From: Bacillus sp. MM2020_4
GTDB lineage: Bacteria; Bacillota; Bacilli; Bacillales; Cytobacillaceae
Reading direction: 5' to 3'
Length of the DNA stretch: 64,000 nt
NCBI RefSeq assembly: GCF_011250555.1
Contig: NZ_JAANMZ010000025.1
Location: 1-64,000 of the forward strand
Shown: in pieces, positions 10,470 to 18,797 of the stretch
Position numbering within the stretch: position 1 is the stretch's first letter
Layout: the number at the start of each line of letters is the position of its first letter
Translations under genes and position numbers: made by a program
Notes under the pieces: generated by a model
Told to the model about the DNA's origin: nothing
The model's input: only the letters and a program-made list of their open reading frames with translations
Database searches by the model: none

Positions 10470-11930
10470 TTAGATATAGTTCAATTCTACCTTTACGGTG
10501 GTACCTTTACCGAGCTGGCTTTCGATTTTCATGGTGCCGTTATGTTCTTGGATGATTTTGTTACTGACCGTTAGGCCAAGTCCAATTCCTTTATCCTTGG
10601 TCGTGTAGAACGGTGTCCCCAAATAGCCCATAACCTCGGTATCGATGCCAATACCTTCATCGGTAAATCCGATTTGGACTCTCTTCTCCCCCACCTTTTG
10701 TACATCGATATGTACAGTCCCGCCGAACTGCATCGATTCAATGGCGTTTTTCAAAAAGTTAACAAAAACTTGTTTCAATTGGTGCGGAATACAAAGTAAA
10801 TCAATCTCATTTGTATGGTAACGATTTATGATTTGCACATTATGCAGCAATGCTTGTGGATGGAGAATTTTAACCGTGCTCTCAAGAATGGTATGTAGAC
10901 TTTCCCGCTCAAATTGAATCGCTTGTGGTTTGGCAAGGGACATAAATTCGTTGACAATCATATCGATTCGATCAAGTTCATTCATGATAATCGATAAATA
11001 GTCCTCTTGCTTTTCCTTATTGGTTGTCCCCTTTAATAGTTTCGAAAACCCCTTTAAGGAAGTCAATGGGTTACGAATTTCATGCGCTACTCCGGCGGCT
11101 AATTGACCTGTGATAGAAAGGCGGTCTAAATTACGGAGCGCATCATCGTTTTTTATCCTGTCCGTAATATTCCGACCAACCGTAACAAAGGATTCAATCT
11201 CCCCCTGATCATTATGAATGGGGGAAATAGTGGTCTCAGAATCGATTATATCATTAGTGCCTGTTTTTATTTTTATCTGAAATAGCCGGGGCTCACCTGT
11301 TTCAGATATTTCCTTACAAATAGTATCAAAATACTCTATTTCCTCCGGTAAAATAAGATCATATGCTTTTCTGCCGATCAGTTGCTCCGGTGTATACCCA
11401 ATCCCTTTTTCATGTGAGGGTGATGCATAGACAATTTTCTTATCCTTTGAATAAAGCTTAATCATATCTGCTGTATTTTCGGTAATTAATCGATACAATT
11501 CACGCGTTCTTTTCAATTCCCTTTCCATATTTAACCGCTCAGTAATATCACGATAAACGGCGATAATGGCAATGATTTCACCCTTTAAATTACGAAAAGG
11601 AGAATAGGAAACAGCAACATCAAGAATGGTACCGTCTTTATGTTTGCGTTGTGCGTTCATATTATGAAAGGCTTCGCCACGTTTGACTGCCGCCATTATT
11701 TCTTTTACAGTGTCAGGATTGGGAAATTCTTCGAATGTTCTCCCTAAAACATCCTCTTCTATATAACCAAAAATCTTCGTATACATAGGATTTATTCGAA
11801 TAAACCGATTCTCCATATCAACAATACAAATTCCATCTGCCGTACTATTAAGAAAAAGGTCCATTAATTCATCAGGATTATAGACAACCGATTCCTTTTC
11901 TTCTCCAAAAATCGGGAAACACTTCACCAT
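10470..11930 (-). CDS. PAS-domain sensor histidine kinase (sporulation-kinase-like, soluble)
   Basis: Autophosphorylating kinase, about 486 residues. Two PAS domains (about 15-135 and 145-265; FMNSTADGI-type opening and two DITER/NITDR ends) precede the HisKA region with phospho-acceptor GVAHEIRNPLTSLKGF near residue 281. The HATPase domain shows NFLKNAIESM, DEGIGID and GIGLGLTVS. There are no membrane helices, as in KinA/KinE-type kinases. ATG 11930 is chosen because GGGGCGATC lies 8 nt upstream; the longest frame starts at a GTG inside a palindromic repeat and is unlikely. No response regulator is adjacent, which suits a phosphorelay kinase. The signal is unknown. Confidence 0.85.
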   Translation of the reverse strand: MVKCFPIFGEEKESVVYNPDELMDLFLNSTADGICIVDMENRFIRINPMYTKIFGYIEEDVLGRTFEEFPNPDTVKEIMAAVKRGEAFHNMNAQRKHKDGTILDVAVSYSPFRNLKGEIIAIIAVYRDITERLNMERELKRTRELYRLITENTADMIKLYSKDKKIVYASPSHEKGIGYTPEQLIGRKAYDLILPEEIEYFDTICKEISETGEPRLFQIKIKTGTNDIIDSETTISPIHNDQGEIESFVTVGRNITDRIKNDDALRNLDRLSITGQLAAGVAHEIRNPLTSLKGFSKLLKGTTNKEKQEDYLSIIMNELDRIDMIVNEFMSLAKPQAIQFERESLHTILESTVKILHPQALLHNVQIINRYHTNEIDLLCIPHQLKQVFVNFLKNAIESMQFGGTVHIDVQKVGEKRVQIGFTDEGIGIDTEVMGYLGTPFYTTKDKGIGLGLTVSNKIIQEHNGTMKIESQLGKGTTVKVELNYI

Positions 11931-12011
11931 AGAGATCGCCCCAAACACATCTAAAATTCTATCAATCTCCATTTTACAGAATTTTTCATTAAAGAAAAGA
12001 AGTATTTTCAA

Positions 12012-12031
12012 AATGGTGCCTGTCACCCTTT
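12012..12031. repeat. Half-palindrome of the GGTGCCTGTCACC family
   Basis: ATGGTGCCTGTCACCCTTT between the kinase gene and the DUF418 gene. On the minus strand it supplies the false GTG start of the longest kinase frame. Confidence 0.65.
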
Positions 12032-12045
12032 ATAAGCTTATGACA

Positions 12046-13083
12046 TTAGTTATATTCTTTTATTGGTTTTCTAAGCGGTGGTCTTTCCAAGTAGGTCACC
12101 ACTCGCCAAATCCATTCCAATGGGCCATACGTAAAGTAACGCAGCCAGATGACAGAGAAAAAAAACTGGACCATGTAGATCACTATACAAAGGAAAAAGG
12201 TTTGCAGGTAGGTAATATGGTTGAATAGGTTTAGCACAATACCAGCCAGATAAATGAGGGCTGTTTGCGAAATATAGTTGGACAACGCCATTCGTCCGTA
12301 GCTTTTCAACGGAGATAATACCTTTTGGACAAATGGAGATTGGACCAATAAAACTAGGAGCCCCACATAAAACGCCGAAACAATTGGTCCGATTGAAATT
12401 CCAATGTTAAGGAAATGTTGTGTCCCTTTAACAGCTGCTTCCGAACCATAACCAAATGAAACGGGAGCGTATTGGTATTGATATATAAGGCCTATAATAC
12501 TTAAAACAAGCATAATAGCTGTGAAAAAAACTATATATTTACGGTTTTGGGAAAGCCGCTCAAACACATGAAATTGCCCTGCCGAAATCCCCAATAACAT
12601 CAGCGGAAAAACCATAAATAATTTAAAGGAAAAGATTCCCAAAACGATAAGCATGGCAGTTCCAAACACAAGATTCACTATCTTATTAGCTTTATAGAAA
12701 GGCAAGAGAAACAACCCGCACACGGCATAAACCGTTAACGCTTCACCCGGATGGAATCGGACATGGATCAAGCCGATAATAAATAACGCGGCGATTCGCC
12801 TCAGAAACAAAACATGACCGTTCCTCCCTTTTGCGTTCGCCCGTGTAATAAACATATAAAAGCCAACCCCAAACAAGAAGGTGAAAATCGTATAAAAGCG
12901 GCCCTCCACAAATAAATATAAAAACCTCCAGTAAGAAGCATCTAGCGAGTGGGACGAAGGCGGCTTCACAGAAAGCAATGGGATGATATTCACCAGAATA
13001 ATTCCCATCAGAGCAAACCCCCGCAAATAATCCAGCGTATCAATCCGTTTACTTACAACCATTCCCTCATTACTCACGTCCAT
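12046..13083 (-). CDS. DUF418 family membrane protein (YeiB-like)
   Basis: 345 residues with about 8-9 membrane helices. The N-terminal RIDTLDYLRGFALMGIILVNI and the DUF418 hallmark RRIAALFIIGLIH followed by HPGEALTVYAVCGLFLLPF near residue 100-130 identify the family. These proteins resemble acyltransferase-3-type membrane enzymes, but no reaction has been established to my knowledge. ATG 13083 has a GGAGAAGG-type site just upstream; a second ATG (residue 8) is possible. Flanked on both sides by copies of the palindromic repeat. Confidence 0.85.
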   Translation of the reverse strand: MDVSNEGMVVSKRIDTLDYLRGFALMGIILVNIIPLLSVKPPSSHSLDASYWRFLYLFVEGRFYTIFTFLFGVGFYMFITRANAKGRNGHVLFLRRIAALFIIGLIHVRFHPGEALTVYAVCGLFLLPFYKANKIVNLVFGTAMLIVLGIFSFKLFMVFPLMLLGISAGQFHVFERLSQNRKYIVFFTAIMLVLSIIGLIYQYQYAPVSFGYGSEAAVKGTQHFLNIGISIGPIVSAFYVGLLVLLVQSPFVQKVLSPLKSYGRMALSNYISQTALIYLAGIVLNLFNHITYLQTFFLCIVIYMVQFFFSVIWLRYFTYGPLEWIWRVVTYLERPPLRKPIKEYN

Positions 13084-13110
13084 AACCTTCTCCCTTTTGG
13101 TGTAGTGTTA

Positions 13111-13127
13111 ATGGTGCCTGTCACCCT
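13111..13127. repeat. Half-palindrome of the GGTGCCTGTCACC family
   Basis: ATGGTGCCTGTCACCCT between the DUF418 gene and the next gene. Confidence 0.6.
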
Positions 13128-13144
13128 ATCCACTATTACCACTG

Positions 13145-13645
13145 TTATATACTCACAAACATGTGTAAGAGGAATGCGGCGAGGAAGGCCATGGCGGATA
13201 TCAGGTGGAATTTGCGGCGAAGGCCTGAGGCTTTTTTATGCCGCAGGTATCCTGCTACTAATGTGGTACCCAGCAACAAAATGGCAAGGTAGCCGCTCCA
13301 TATCTTTAAATGACCATAGCCAATCACCGGTCCCAATTCGTAAAAGTTAATCAACGCATGTCCGATAATGACTGTTGCCCCAAGTAGAGCGATCTTAATA
13401 TGCCACTTCATTAAATAACGCGAAAATTTCGCGAGTCTGATCTTCACCTTCCGAACAGATGTCTTTCGTATTACTAAAAAGATAAAATACATATTTATAT
13501 TGATGAAAAAGAGAATGACCGCAACCTGTGCCAACACCTGCCCAGTAATAACCAACGAACTATCATGTGGACGGAAAAACCATATATACACAATCGAAAC
13601 TACTATTAACAATATATTTGCTAAGCTCCATAATCGGTGGTACAT
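13145..13645 (-). CDS. Four/five-helix membrane protein with paired histidines (cytochrome b561/ferric-reductase-like)
   Basis: 166 residues and about five helices. Two helices each carry histidines 14 residues apart (WHIKIALLGATVIIGHA and FHLISAMAFLAAFLLHM), the pattern of bis-histidine heme ligation across a membrane. I infer a heme-binding electron-transfer role; no family name is certain. ATG 13645 is used because GGAGGGCGGAG lies just upstream, and the longer frame begins within that site. It starts 18 bp downstream of the stop of the methyltransferase gene, so the two are probably co-transcribed. Confidence 0.65.
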   Translation of the reverse strand: MYHRLWSLANILLIVVSIVYIWFFRPHDSSLVITGQVLAQVAVILFFININMYFIFLVIRKTSVRKVKIRLAKFSRYLMKWHIKIALLGATVIIGHALINFYELGPVIGYGHLKIWSGYLAILLLGTTLVAGYLRHKKASGLRRKFHLISAMAFLAAFLLHMFVSI

Positions 13646-13662
13646 AAATTCTCCGCCCTCCA

Positions 13663-14295
13663 TTAAAAGTCTAAACGATAAATTAAAAATCTCTCATTAG
13701 GATTCTGTTCATATAGATGAGGCAGTTGGACTTCCCCCTTCAACCCAAACGATGTCTGATTTTCTAAAAAGTAGATATAATCCTCAGACGGATAATACAA
13801 CACCAGTTCAATTTCCCGAACCACCTTCTCCACTGACAGCAGGATATTGTCTACAATCTTCCTAAACACCTGTATGGAAAATGGATTAAAGAAATAAAAG
13901 CGATTGTCCCTTGCATCGATCTCATACTCTTCTGCCAGGCAGCAATGAAACTGTATTTGATCCCGTTCCTTTTTCGTCTTCCTTGCGTAATTCCCCTGAT
14001 TGTCAATCGCGGCCTGATAGAGCGACTCATTCATTTCCACCCCAACCACTTCCACATGGAAAAAATAATGGAGATAAAAATTCAACCGCCCTTTCCCACA
14101 GCCAAAATCAACTACGCGATCACTGCTTTTCACTTCGTAATGGTGAAATAACTCCTCCAACGCACTATATGGGGTCGGTTCATAGGGATGGTAGTGCAAC
14201 AACTTGTTCGCAAAAGGGCGGGGTCCATCATGCTGGCCGCCCTTTGTTTTAATGTTCAATAATTTATCATAATAATGTTCTTTCATCATTTGCAC
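13663..14295 (-). CDS. Class I SAM-dependent methyltransferase
   Basis: 210 residues. SAM-binding motif I is VVDFGCGKGRLNFYL (near residue 62), followed by VVGVEMNESLY as motif II. An FFNPF segment near residue 138 resembles the NPP(Y/F)-type motif of amino-methyltransferases. The substrate is unknown. Two ATGs near the start (residues 1, 3, 4) are possible; the fourth codon ATG would follow the weak site GGTGCAA. Likely operon with the paired-histidine membrane protein downstream. Confidence 0.75.
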   Translation of the reverse strand: MQMMKEHYYDKLLNIKTKGGQHDGPRPFANKLLHYHPYEPTPYSALEELFHHYEVKSSDRVVDFGCGKGRLNFYLHYFFHVEVVGVEMNESLYQAAIDNQGNYARKTKKERDQIQFHCCLAEEYEIDARDNRFYFFNPFSIQVFRKIVDNILLSVEKVVREIELVLYYPSEDYIYFLENQTSFGLKGEVQLPHLYEQNPNERFLIYRLDF

Positions 14296-14399
14296 CTATT
14301 CTAGTATATTTAAAACAGAACAATACCACTCTAGATTAAACTATTTTTTTAAAAAAGGACATTATAACCATGATATCCCTACATTTTCATGATTATCAA

Positions 14400-14427
14400 C
14401 TTGAAAAGAGGGAAAAGGTGGTATAAT
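14400..14427 (+). promoter_or_regulatory. Possible promoter of glcT
   Basis: TTGAAA (14401-14406) and TATAAT (14422-14427) with a 15-bp spacer, about 110 bp before the start of glcT. The short spacer lowers confidence. Confidence 0.4.
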
Positions 14428-14536
14428 AACGAAAGTTCTATAAGAGAAGAATGATTTGGGCTAGTTACGGATAGATGAAATCATTCCACCTCATTAATCC
14501 TCTGTTTGGAAGAAAAATCAAGGAGGTGGTTTCATT

Positions 14537-15355
14537 TTGAAAATAAAAAAGATATTAAATAACAACGCCGTTGTTGTTACAGATCATCATGAAGAAAAGA
14601 TTGCCATTGGGGCAGGAATCGCCTTTCAGAAAAAGAAAAATGATATTGTTAACCCTAGTAAAATAGAGAAACTTTTTGTCATGAAGGAAAATGAGAAATT
14701 CCAGCAGCTACTCCTCCAAATACCTGAAGAGCATTTTGCCCTTTCAGAGGAAATTATCACCTACGCGGAAGAAGCCCTCGGAGGTAAATTAAACGAGCAT
14801 ATTCACATTGCCCTCACAGACCACTTATCCTTTGCCATTGAACGTGTCCGTGATGGAATTAATCTTAAAAATAAGCTGTATCATGAAATAAAAATTCTTT
14901 ACAAAAAAGAATTTGATATCGGCATGTGGGCACTTAGACATATTGAAAAAAAGACCAGCATCAAAATGCCTCCCGACGAAGCGGCCTTTATCGCCCTCCA
15001 TCTTCACACCGCGAATCTTAAGGGCGGGGACATGAAGCAAACGCTTCGGCAAACGGCTATTATTGGCGACATGGTGCAAACGATCAAGGATTACTTACAT
15101 ATTAACATCGATGATGATGATCTTTCTTATCAACGCTTAATGACTCATCTTCGTTTTGCGATCTCAAGGATTAGCAATGAGGAAGCAAATACCATCGATG
15201 ATGAAATGCTGAAAATGATTATAACTAAATTCCCGTTGGCCTACAGTTGCGCCAAAGATGTCGCCAACAACCTTGCCCAAAATCATGCAATCAACCTGCC
15301 TGAACACGAACTTGGATATCTAACACTTCACATCGAAAGATTAAGAAAACGGTAA
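14537..15355 (+). CDS. glcT: PRD-domain transcription antiterminator (GlcT/BglG family)
   Basis: RNA-binding antiterminator that, when the PTS sugar is present, stabilises a RAT hairpin and lets transcription pass a terminator. The CAT RNA-binding domain is residues 1-55 (MKIKKILNNNAVVV...), then PRD1 (about 65-165) and PRD2 (about 170-272) with histidines at the expected PTS phosphorylation positions (for example DHLSFAIER, ALHLHTAN, THLRFAI, LTLHIERL). TTG start, since AGGAGGTG lies 8 nt upstream. It converges on the PTS genes whose leader contains a matching RAT (17645-17673), so the partner is clear. Confidence 0.92.
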   Translation: MKIKKILNNNAVVVTDHHEEKIAIGAGIAFQKKKNDIVNPSKIEKLFVMKENEKFQQLLLQIPEEHFALSEEIITYAEEALGGKLNEHIHIALTDHLSFAIERVRDGINLKNKLYHEIKILYKKEFDIGMWALRHIEKKTSIKMPPDEAAFIALHLHTANLKGGDMKQTLRQTAIIGDMVQTIKDYLHINIDDDDLSYQRLMTHLRFAISRISNEEANTIDDEMLKMIITKFPLAYSCAKDVANNLAQNHAINLPEHELGYLTLHIERLRKR

Positions 15356-15394
15356 AAAAACGCCTGGACTATACTTCAAAGTCCAGGCGTTTTT
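15354..15394. terminator. Bidirectional terminator between glcT and EIICB
   Basis: ACGCCTGGACT - 9 nt - AGTCCAGGCGT flanked by A-run and T-run, located between two convergent stop codons. Confidence 0.9.
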
Positions 15395-15400
15395 GCGTCT

Positions 15401-16852
15401 CTATTTTTTCTTACGGATTTTTACAATTTCATCAGCAACAAATTGGACATTCGTTCCGACAATAACTTGAATGCTCTGTGGACCCACGATATTGATTCCC
15501 GGTACACCTGTCGCTTTAATCTTCTTTTGGTCGACGGCATTCATGTCTTTTACTTCCATTCTTAGACGTGTTACACAATTATCAACTGCCACAACGTTTG
15601 CGTCGCCGCCTAAGCCTTCATAAATTTGCGCTGCCATCGCAGCAAATTTGCTTTCGCCTTTTGCTACTGAAACTCCTTCAGCATCATCTTCATCATCATC
15701 TTCGCGACCAGGTGTCTTTAAGTCGAATTTGGTAATGATAAAGCGGAATAAGAAGTAGTAAATCACCGCAAACACTAAACCTTGGACAATTAGCCAATAT
15801 GGTTGATTTGCCATTGGATTTCGTAAACTTAAGAAAAAGTCGATAAATCCGCCACTAAAGGCAAATCCTGCAGTCCAATGGAAGGCCGCTGCAATCGCCA
15901 ATGATAGACCCGTTAAAACGGCATGCACAAGATAAAGCATTGGAGCTAAGAACATGAACGCAAACTCGATTGGTTCAGTAACCCCTGTCAAGAAGGAAGC
16001 AAAGCCTGCTGCCAACATTAACGATGCGATTTGTTTTCTCTTTTTTGTTTTTGCGGTATGAACCATTGCTAATGCTGCTGCTGGTAACCCAAACATCATA
16101 ACTGGGAAGAAGCCCGCTTGATACATACCTGTAATACCTTTTTCACCTTTACCTGATAAGAAGTTCCCAATATCATTGATTCCGGCAACGTCAAACCAGA
16201 ATACGGAGTTTAACGCATGGTGTAATCCAGTTGGAATTAACAGTCGGTTGAAGAAGCCGTAAAGCCCTGCACCAACAGCACCTAAATCACTAATGGTTTT
16301 ACCAAATGAAACTAAAGCAGTATAGATGACTGGCCAAACAAAGAATAATACACCAGATACCACTAACATTGCAACCGCTGTCATAATTGGTACCAAGCGT
16401 TTCCCGCTAAAGAAGGCAAATGCGTCTGGCAGTTTTACATGACTGAAACGATTGTACATCATGGAAGCAACAATACCTGAAAGAATACCGATGAAGGCAT
16501 TTCCGATTTTTGCAAACGCTGGGTCAACCTTTGCTGCATCAATTCCCTCCAGCAATGCTACCGACCCAGTTGAAAGCAAGGTTGTTACGACTAGATAGGC
16601 AACCAAACCACTGAGTGCGGCGGAACCATCCTTTTCTTTGGCCATTCCCAGTGCCACACCAACAGCAAAAAGAATCGGAATATTGTCGATTATCGAGCCC
16701 CCAGCTTTGATTAAGAAGGCAGCTAACGGACTATCAGCGCCCCAGCCTGTTGGATCAATCCAATACCCAATACCCAATAAGAGAGCGGCAGCAGGTAATA
16801 TGGCAACCGGTAACATTAACGAGCTACCAAGTTTTTGAAAATACTTCTTCAT
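15401..16852 (-). CDS. nagP: PTS EIICB sugar permease, N-acetylglucosamine type (NagP-like)
   Basis: Sugar-transporting and phosphorylating membrane subunit, 483 residues. EIIC spans residues 1-390 with the sequence PTGLHHALNSVFWF and the sugar-contact motif GVTEPIEFAFMF. A linker ending LKTPGREDDDEDD leads to EIIB with phospho-cysteine in VDNCVTRLRMEV. It resembles NagE/NagP more than PtsG in the FFPVMMFGLPAAALAM and IIB regions and lacks EIIA, as Bacillus NagP does. ATG 16852 follows AGGGGG; the longer frame starts in the leader. EIIA is encoded just upstream. Substrate could be N-acetylglucosamine or glucose; the GlcT-type RAT leaves this open. Confidence 0.88.
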   Translation of the reverse strand: MKKYFQKLGSSLMLPVAILPAAALLLGIGYWIDPTGWGADSPLAAFLIKAGGSIIDNIPILFAVGVALGMAKEKDGSAALSGLVAYLVVTTLLSTGSVALLEGIDAAKVDPAFAKIGNAFIGILSGIVASMMYNRFSHVKLPDAFAFFSGKRLVPIMTAVAMLVVSGVLFFVWPVIYTALVSFGKTISDLGAVGAGLYGFFNRLLIPTGLHHALNSVFWFDVAGINDIGNFLSGKGEKGITGMYQAGFFPVMMFGLPAAALAMVHTAKTKKRKQIASLMLAAGFASFLTGVTEPIEFAFMFLAPMLYLVHAVLTGLSLAIAAAFHWTAGFAFSGGFIDFFLSLRNPMANQPYWLIVQGLVFAVIYYFLFRFIITKFDLKTPGREDDDEDDAEGVSVAKGESKFAAMAAQIYEGLGGDANVVAVDNCVTRLRMEVKDMNAVDQKKIKATGVPGINIVGPQSIQVIVGTNVQFVADEIVKIRKKK

Positions 16853-17050
16853 TTTTTTACCCCCTATTAAATTTTTTTGCAAACTACTAGACGTCAAAAA
16901 TACTACAAATGAGATAAATAAGTACAGCGAAAAAAATGACGAATAGCAGCCTAAAACAGTCCTACTATTTGGTCCATCACCTCCTTAAAGGCAAATTTTT
17001 ATAAAAGTGAGGTGCTGCAAAAGGGATGCAGCACTTCACAAAAAGCACCA
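16853..17050 (-). other. Intercistronic leader between EIIA and EIICB
   Basis: 198 bp. After the EIIA stop comes a hairpin (17011-17035), then AAGGAGGTG directly followed by an 8-codon frame (ATGGACCAAATAGTAGG..., 16965-16991 region), then 110 bp to the EIICB start. It also holds the 16-mer ATGACGAATAGCAGCC (16936-16951) that recurs at 45269-45284. The role may be processing or attenuation; unproven. Confidence 0.4.
17011..17035 (-). terminator. Hairpin after EIIA gene
   Basis: AGTGCTGCA - 7 nt - TGCAGCACC, followed leftward by a loose T-rich stretch. Could be a partial terminator or an mRNA-processing/stability element that makes EIIA more abundant than EIICB. Confidence 0.55.
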
Positions 17051-17539
17051 TTACTTTGCAGATGCTGTAAAGAGAACTGTCTTACCAGCAGTGCCCTCCT
17101 TTTCCTCCGTGAAAGCGTACTGCTTCTTACCATCATTACTATTGGTTATCACAATCGGTGTGATTGTACTTTTAGCGTTTGTACTAATATATTCCCAATC
17201 CACTTCTATTAGGAGTTGTCCTGCGGAAACTTTGTCTCCTTCTTTAACGGCAACGTTGAAGCCCTTTCCATCAAGTTCTACAGTTTCTAGCCCAACATGA
17301 ATAAGAATTTCCGAACCATCCTCAGCATGAATACCAATGGCATGCTTGGTTGCCGCGACTAGAATAACGGTTCCCTTTGCCGGAGAAAGAATGTCTCCAT
17401 TAGTTGGCAACACTGCCATCCCATCACCCATCATTTTTTGACTGAAAACAGGATCTGGAACCTCCTCAAGAGAAAGAATCTTTCCGTTAACCGGTGTATA
17501 GAAATCAACAGCTTCTTTTTTGAAAAAATTAAATCGCAT
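17051..17539 (-). CDS. PTS EIIA, glucose type (Crr-like)
   Basis: Cytoplasmic phosphocarrier, 162 residues, passing phosphate from HPr to EIIB. The phospho-histidine lies in EILIHVGLETVEL and the second active-site histidine in TKHAIGIHAEDG. Starting at ATG 17539 gives the usual EIIA length and follows AAAGGGG by 7 nt; the longest frame would begin inside the RAT-controlled terminator and is rejected. It is the first gene of the GlcT-controlled operon and is encoded apart from EIICB, whereas Bacillus subtilis PtsG carries EIIA fused. It could serve other IIA-less permeases too. Confidence 0.9.
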   Translation of the reverse strand: MRFNFFKKEAVDFYTPVNGKILSLEEVPDPVFSQKMMGDGMAVLPTNGDILSPAKGTVILVAATKHAIGIHAEDGSEILIHVGLETVELDGKGFNVAVKEGDKVSAGQLLIEVDWEYISTNAKSTITPIVITNSNDGKKQYAFTEEKEGTAGKTVLFTASAK

Positions 17540-17593
17540 AACGATTCCCCTTTGCATTTTTGTATATGGTTCCCAAATGATGTAATAAACAAC

Positions 17594-17654
17594 AAAAAAG
17601 GCATGGGGGTACAAATAAATGGACGTTGAAACCCATTCATTTTACCACCATGCC
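17594..17654 (-). terminator. RAT-controlled terminator in the PTS leader
   Basis: Reading leftward, GGCATGGTGGTA pairs with TACCCCCATGCC (one mismatch) and is followed by TTTTTTG. Its 5' arm overlaps the 3' half of the RAT, so formation of the RAT hairpin prevents the terminator: the classical BglG/SacY/GlcT arrangement. Confidence 0.88.
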
Positions 17655-17673
17655 TGATCGTATCAGTAACATG
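17645..17673 (-). promoter_or_regulatory. Ribonucleic antiterminator (RAT) for GlcT
   Basis: Reading leftward, CATGTTACTGATACGATCAG followed by GCATGGTGG. TTACTGAT pairs with ATCAGGCA around a short loop, and the sequence follows the known GlcT RAT. Located about 110 bp upstream of the EIIA start. Confidence 0.85.
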
Positions 17674-17698
17674 TGATCGATATTTAATTTATAGTTCA

Positions 17699-17726
17699 AT
17701 ATTACCACTAATCTTCAAAAATGCAA
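17699..17726 (-). promoter_or_regulatory. Promoter of the PTS operon
   Basis: Reading leftward, TTGCAT (17721-17726), 16-bp spacer, TAATAT (17699-17704), preceding the RAT by about 25 bp. Confidence 0.6.
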
Positions 17727-17783
17727 TATGCAAACGCAAACATTTTTATAAGGGTAAAGGTCCCCCTAAAATAAGAATAAGTG

Positions 17784-18701
17784 TTAGACTTCCACAACCT
17801 TGGTTAACTTTGAGATAATCTTTTCGCAGATTTCATGCGTTTCCAAGGCATCAAATGATGAAAACCTTGGCTTATTGTTTGTTCCAACGGCTCCAATGAA
17901 ATCAGTGATCATTTGTTCAAACCCTCGTCTGAAAAGTGTTGGTTCCCAGTCGCTGCTGCGAACTTCGATCGCTTCCATGTCTTTTGAAATGACTAGTTTC
18001 GATACATTGGAAACAGTCCTTTTTTCTAAAGGCCCCATGACCTCAGCCATTTCCTCATTTGTTCCATTATCTCTGTTCATAATACCGATGGCTGTTGCCC
18101 CGCCTGAAATAAATTGAACGACAACATGGTACAGTTTATCGCCCTCCATTCTTCCATTTACAATCAGATTCTCAATTGGGTGCGGAAATAAATACCTCAT
18201 CGTGTCGACCACATGAATGAAGTCGTCATAAATAAACGTCCTCGGCTCCCCTGGCTGACCCTTGCGATTCTTTTGGATAATCACCATATTGGCGTCTTTA
18301 ACTTCCTTCAGCTTCATGTATGTTGGTGCATATCTTCTATTAAAACCTGTCATGAGAGTAAGACCCTTCTCCTCGGCCAGGTCAACAAGTCTTTTTGTCC
18401 CTTCGTACTGATCCGTAATCGGTTTATCCACAAACACATGGATGTTGTGTTGTAACAATTGATGGGCAATTTCCTCATGAGTAGAAGTTGAGGAATGAAT
18501 AAATGCACCCTTAATGCCGCTTTCAATCAAAGATTCGAGACTACCGTGGAGATGATCAAAACGGTATTGGCTGCCAATAGAGTGCAGCTTCTCTTGATTT
18601 CTTGTGTAAAAATGAAATTCCACATCTTTTATTTTACTATAGACAGGCAGATACGCCTTTTGCGCAATATCACCTAGTCCGATTACACCCATTTTCAACA
18701 A
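17784..18701 (-). CDS. Gfo/Idh/MocA family oxidoreductase
   Basis: NAD(P)-dependent sugar or inositol-type dehydrogenase, about 305 residues. Rossmann motif MGVIGLGDIAQKAYLP opens the protein, VDKPIT near residue 92 is the family EKP-type motif, and the C-terminal half is the usual alpha/beta domain. TTG 18701 is preferred because GGAGGG lies 7 nt upstream; the ATG four codons later is too far from it. Substrate unknown. It lies between the PTS operon and the ribose operon, transcribed in the same direction, but separated by terminators or gaps, so no functional link is claimed. Confidence 0.8.
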   Translation of the reverse strand: MLKMGVIGLGDIAQKAYLPVYSKIKDVEFHFYTRNQEKLHSIGSQYRFDHLHGSLESLIESGIKGAFIHSSTSTHEEIAHQLLQHNIHVFVDKPITDQYEGTKRLVDLAEEKGLTLMTGFNRRYAPTYMKLKEVKDANMVIIQKNRKGQPGEPRTFIYDDFIHVVDTMRYLFPHPIENLIVNGRMEGDKLYHVVVQFISGGATAIGIMNRDNGTNEEMAEVMGPLEKRTVSNVSKLVISKDMEAIEVRSSDWEPTLFRRGFEQMITDFIGAVGTNNKPRFSSFDALETHEICEKIISKLTKVVEV

Positions 18702-18759
18702 TACATTTCCCTCCATTTTTCATACTATTCCATATAGGTAAGCTTACCATAATCTATTA

Positions 18760-18797
18760 AAAAAGCCTCATCTATCGAAATAGATGAGGGGTAGATT
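18760..18797 (-). terminator. Terminator of the ribose operon
   Basis: CCCCTCATCTATTTCGATAGATGAGGCTTTTTT read leftward: CCTCATCTA/TAGATGAGG stem with TTCG-type loop and T-run. Confidence 0.85.

Noticed and set aside
11931..12026. Longer N-terminus for the PAS histidine kinase
   Set aside because: The GTG start lies in a palindromic repeat, and a strong ribosome site precedes ATG 11930.
17540..17614. Longer N-terminus for EIIA
   Set aside because: It would be encoded by the RAT-controlled terminator itself; ATG 17539 has a proper ribosome site and gives the normal EIIA length.
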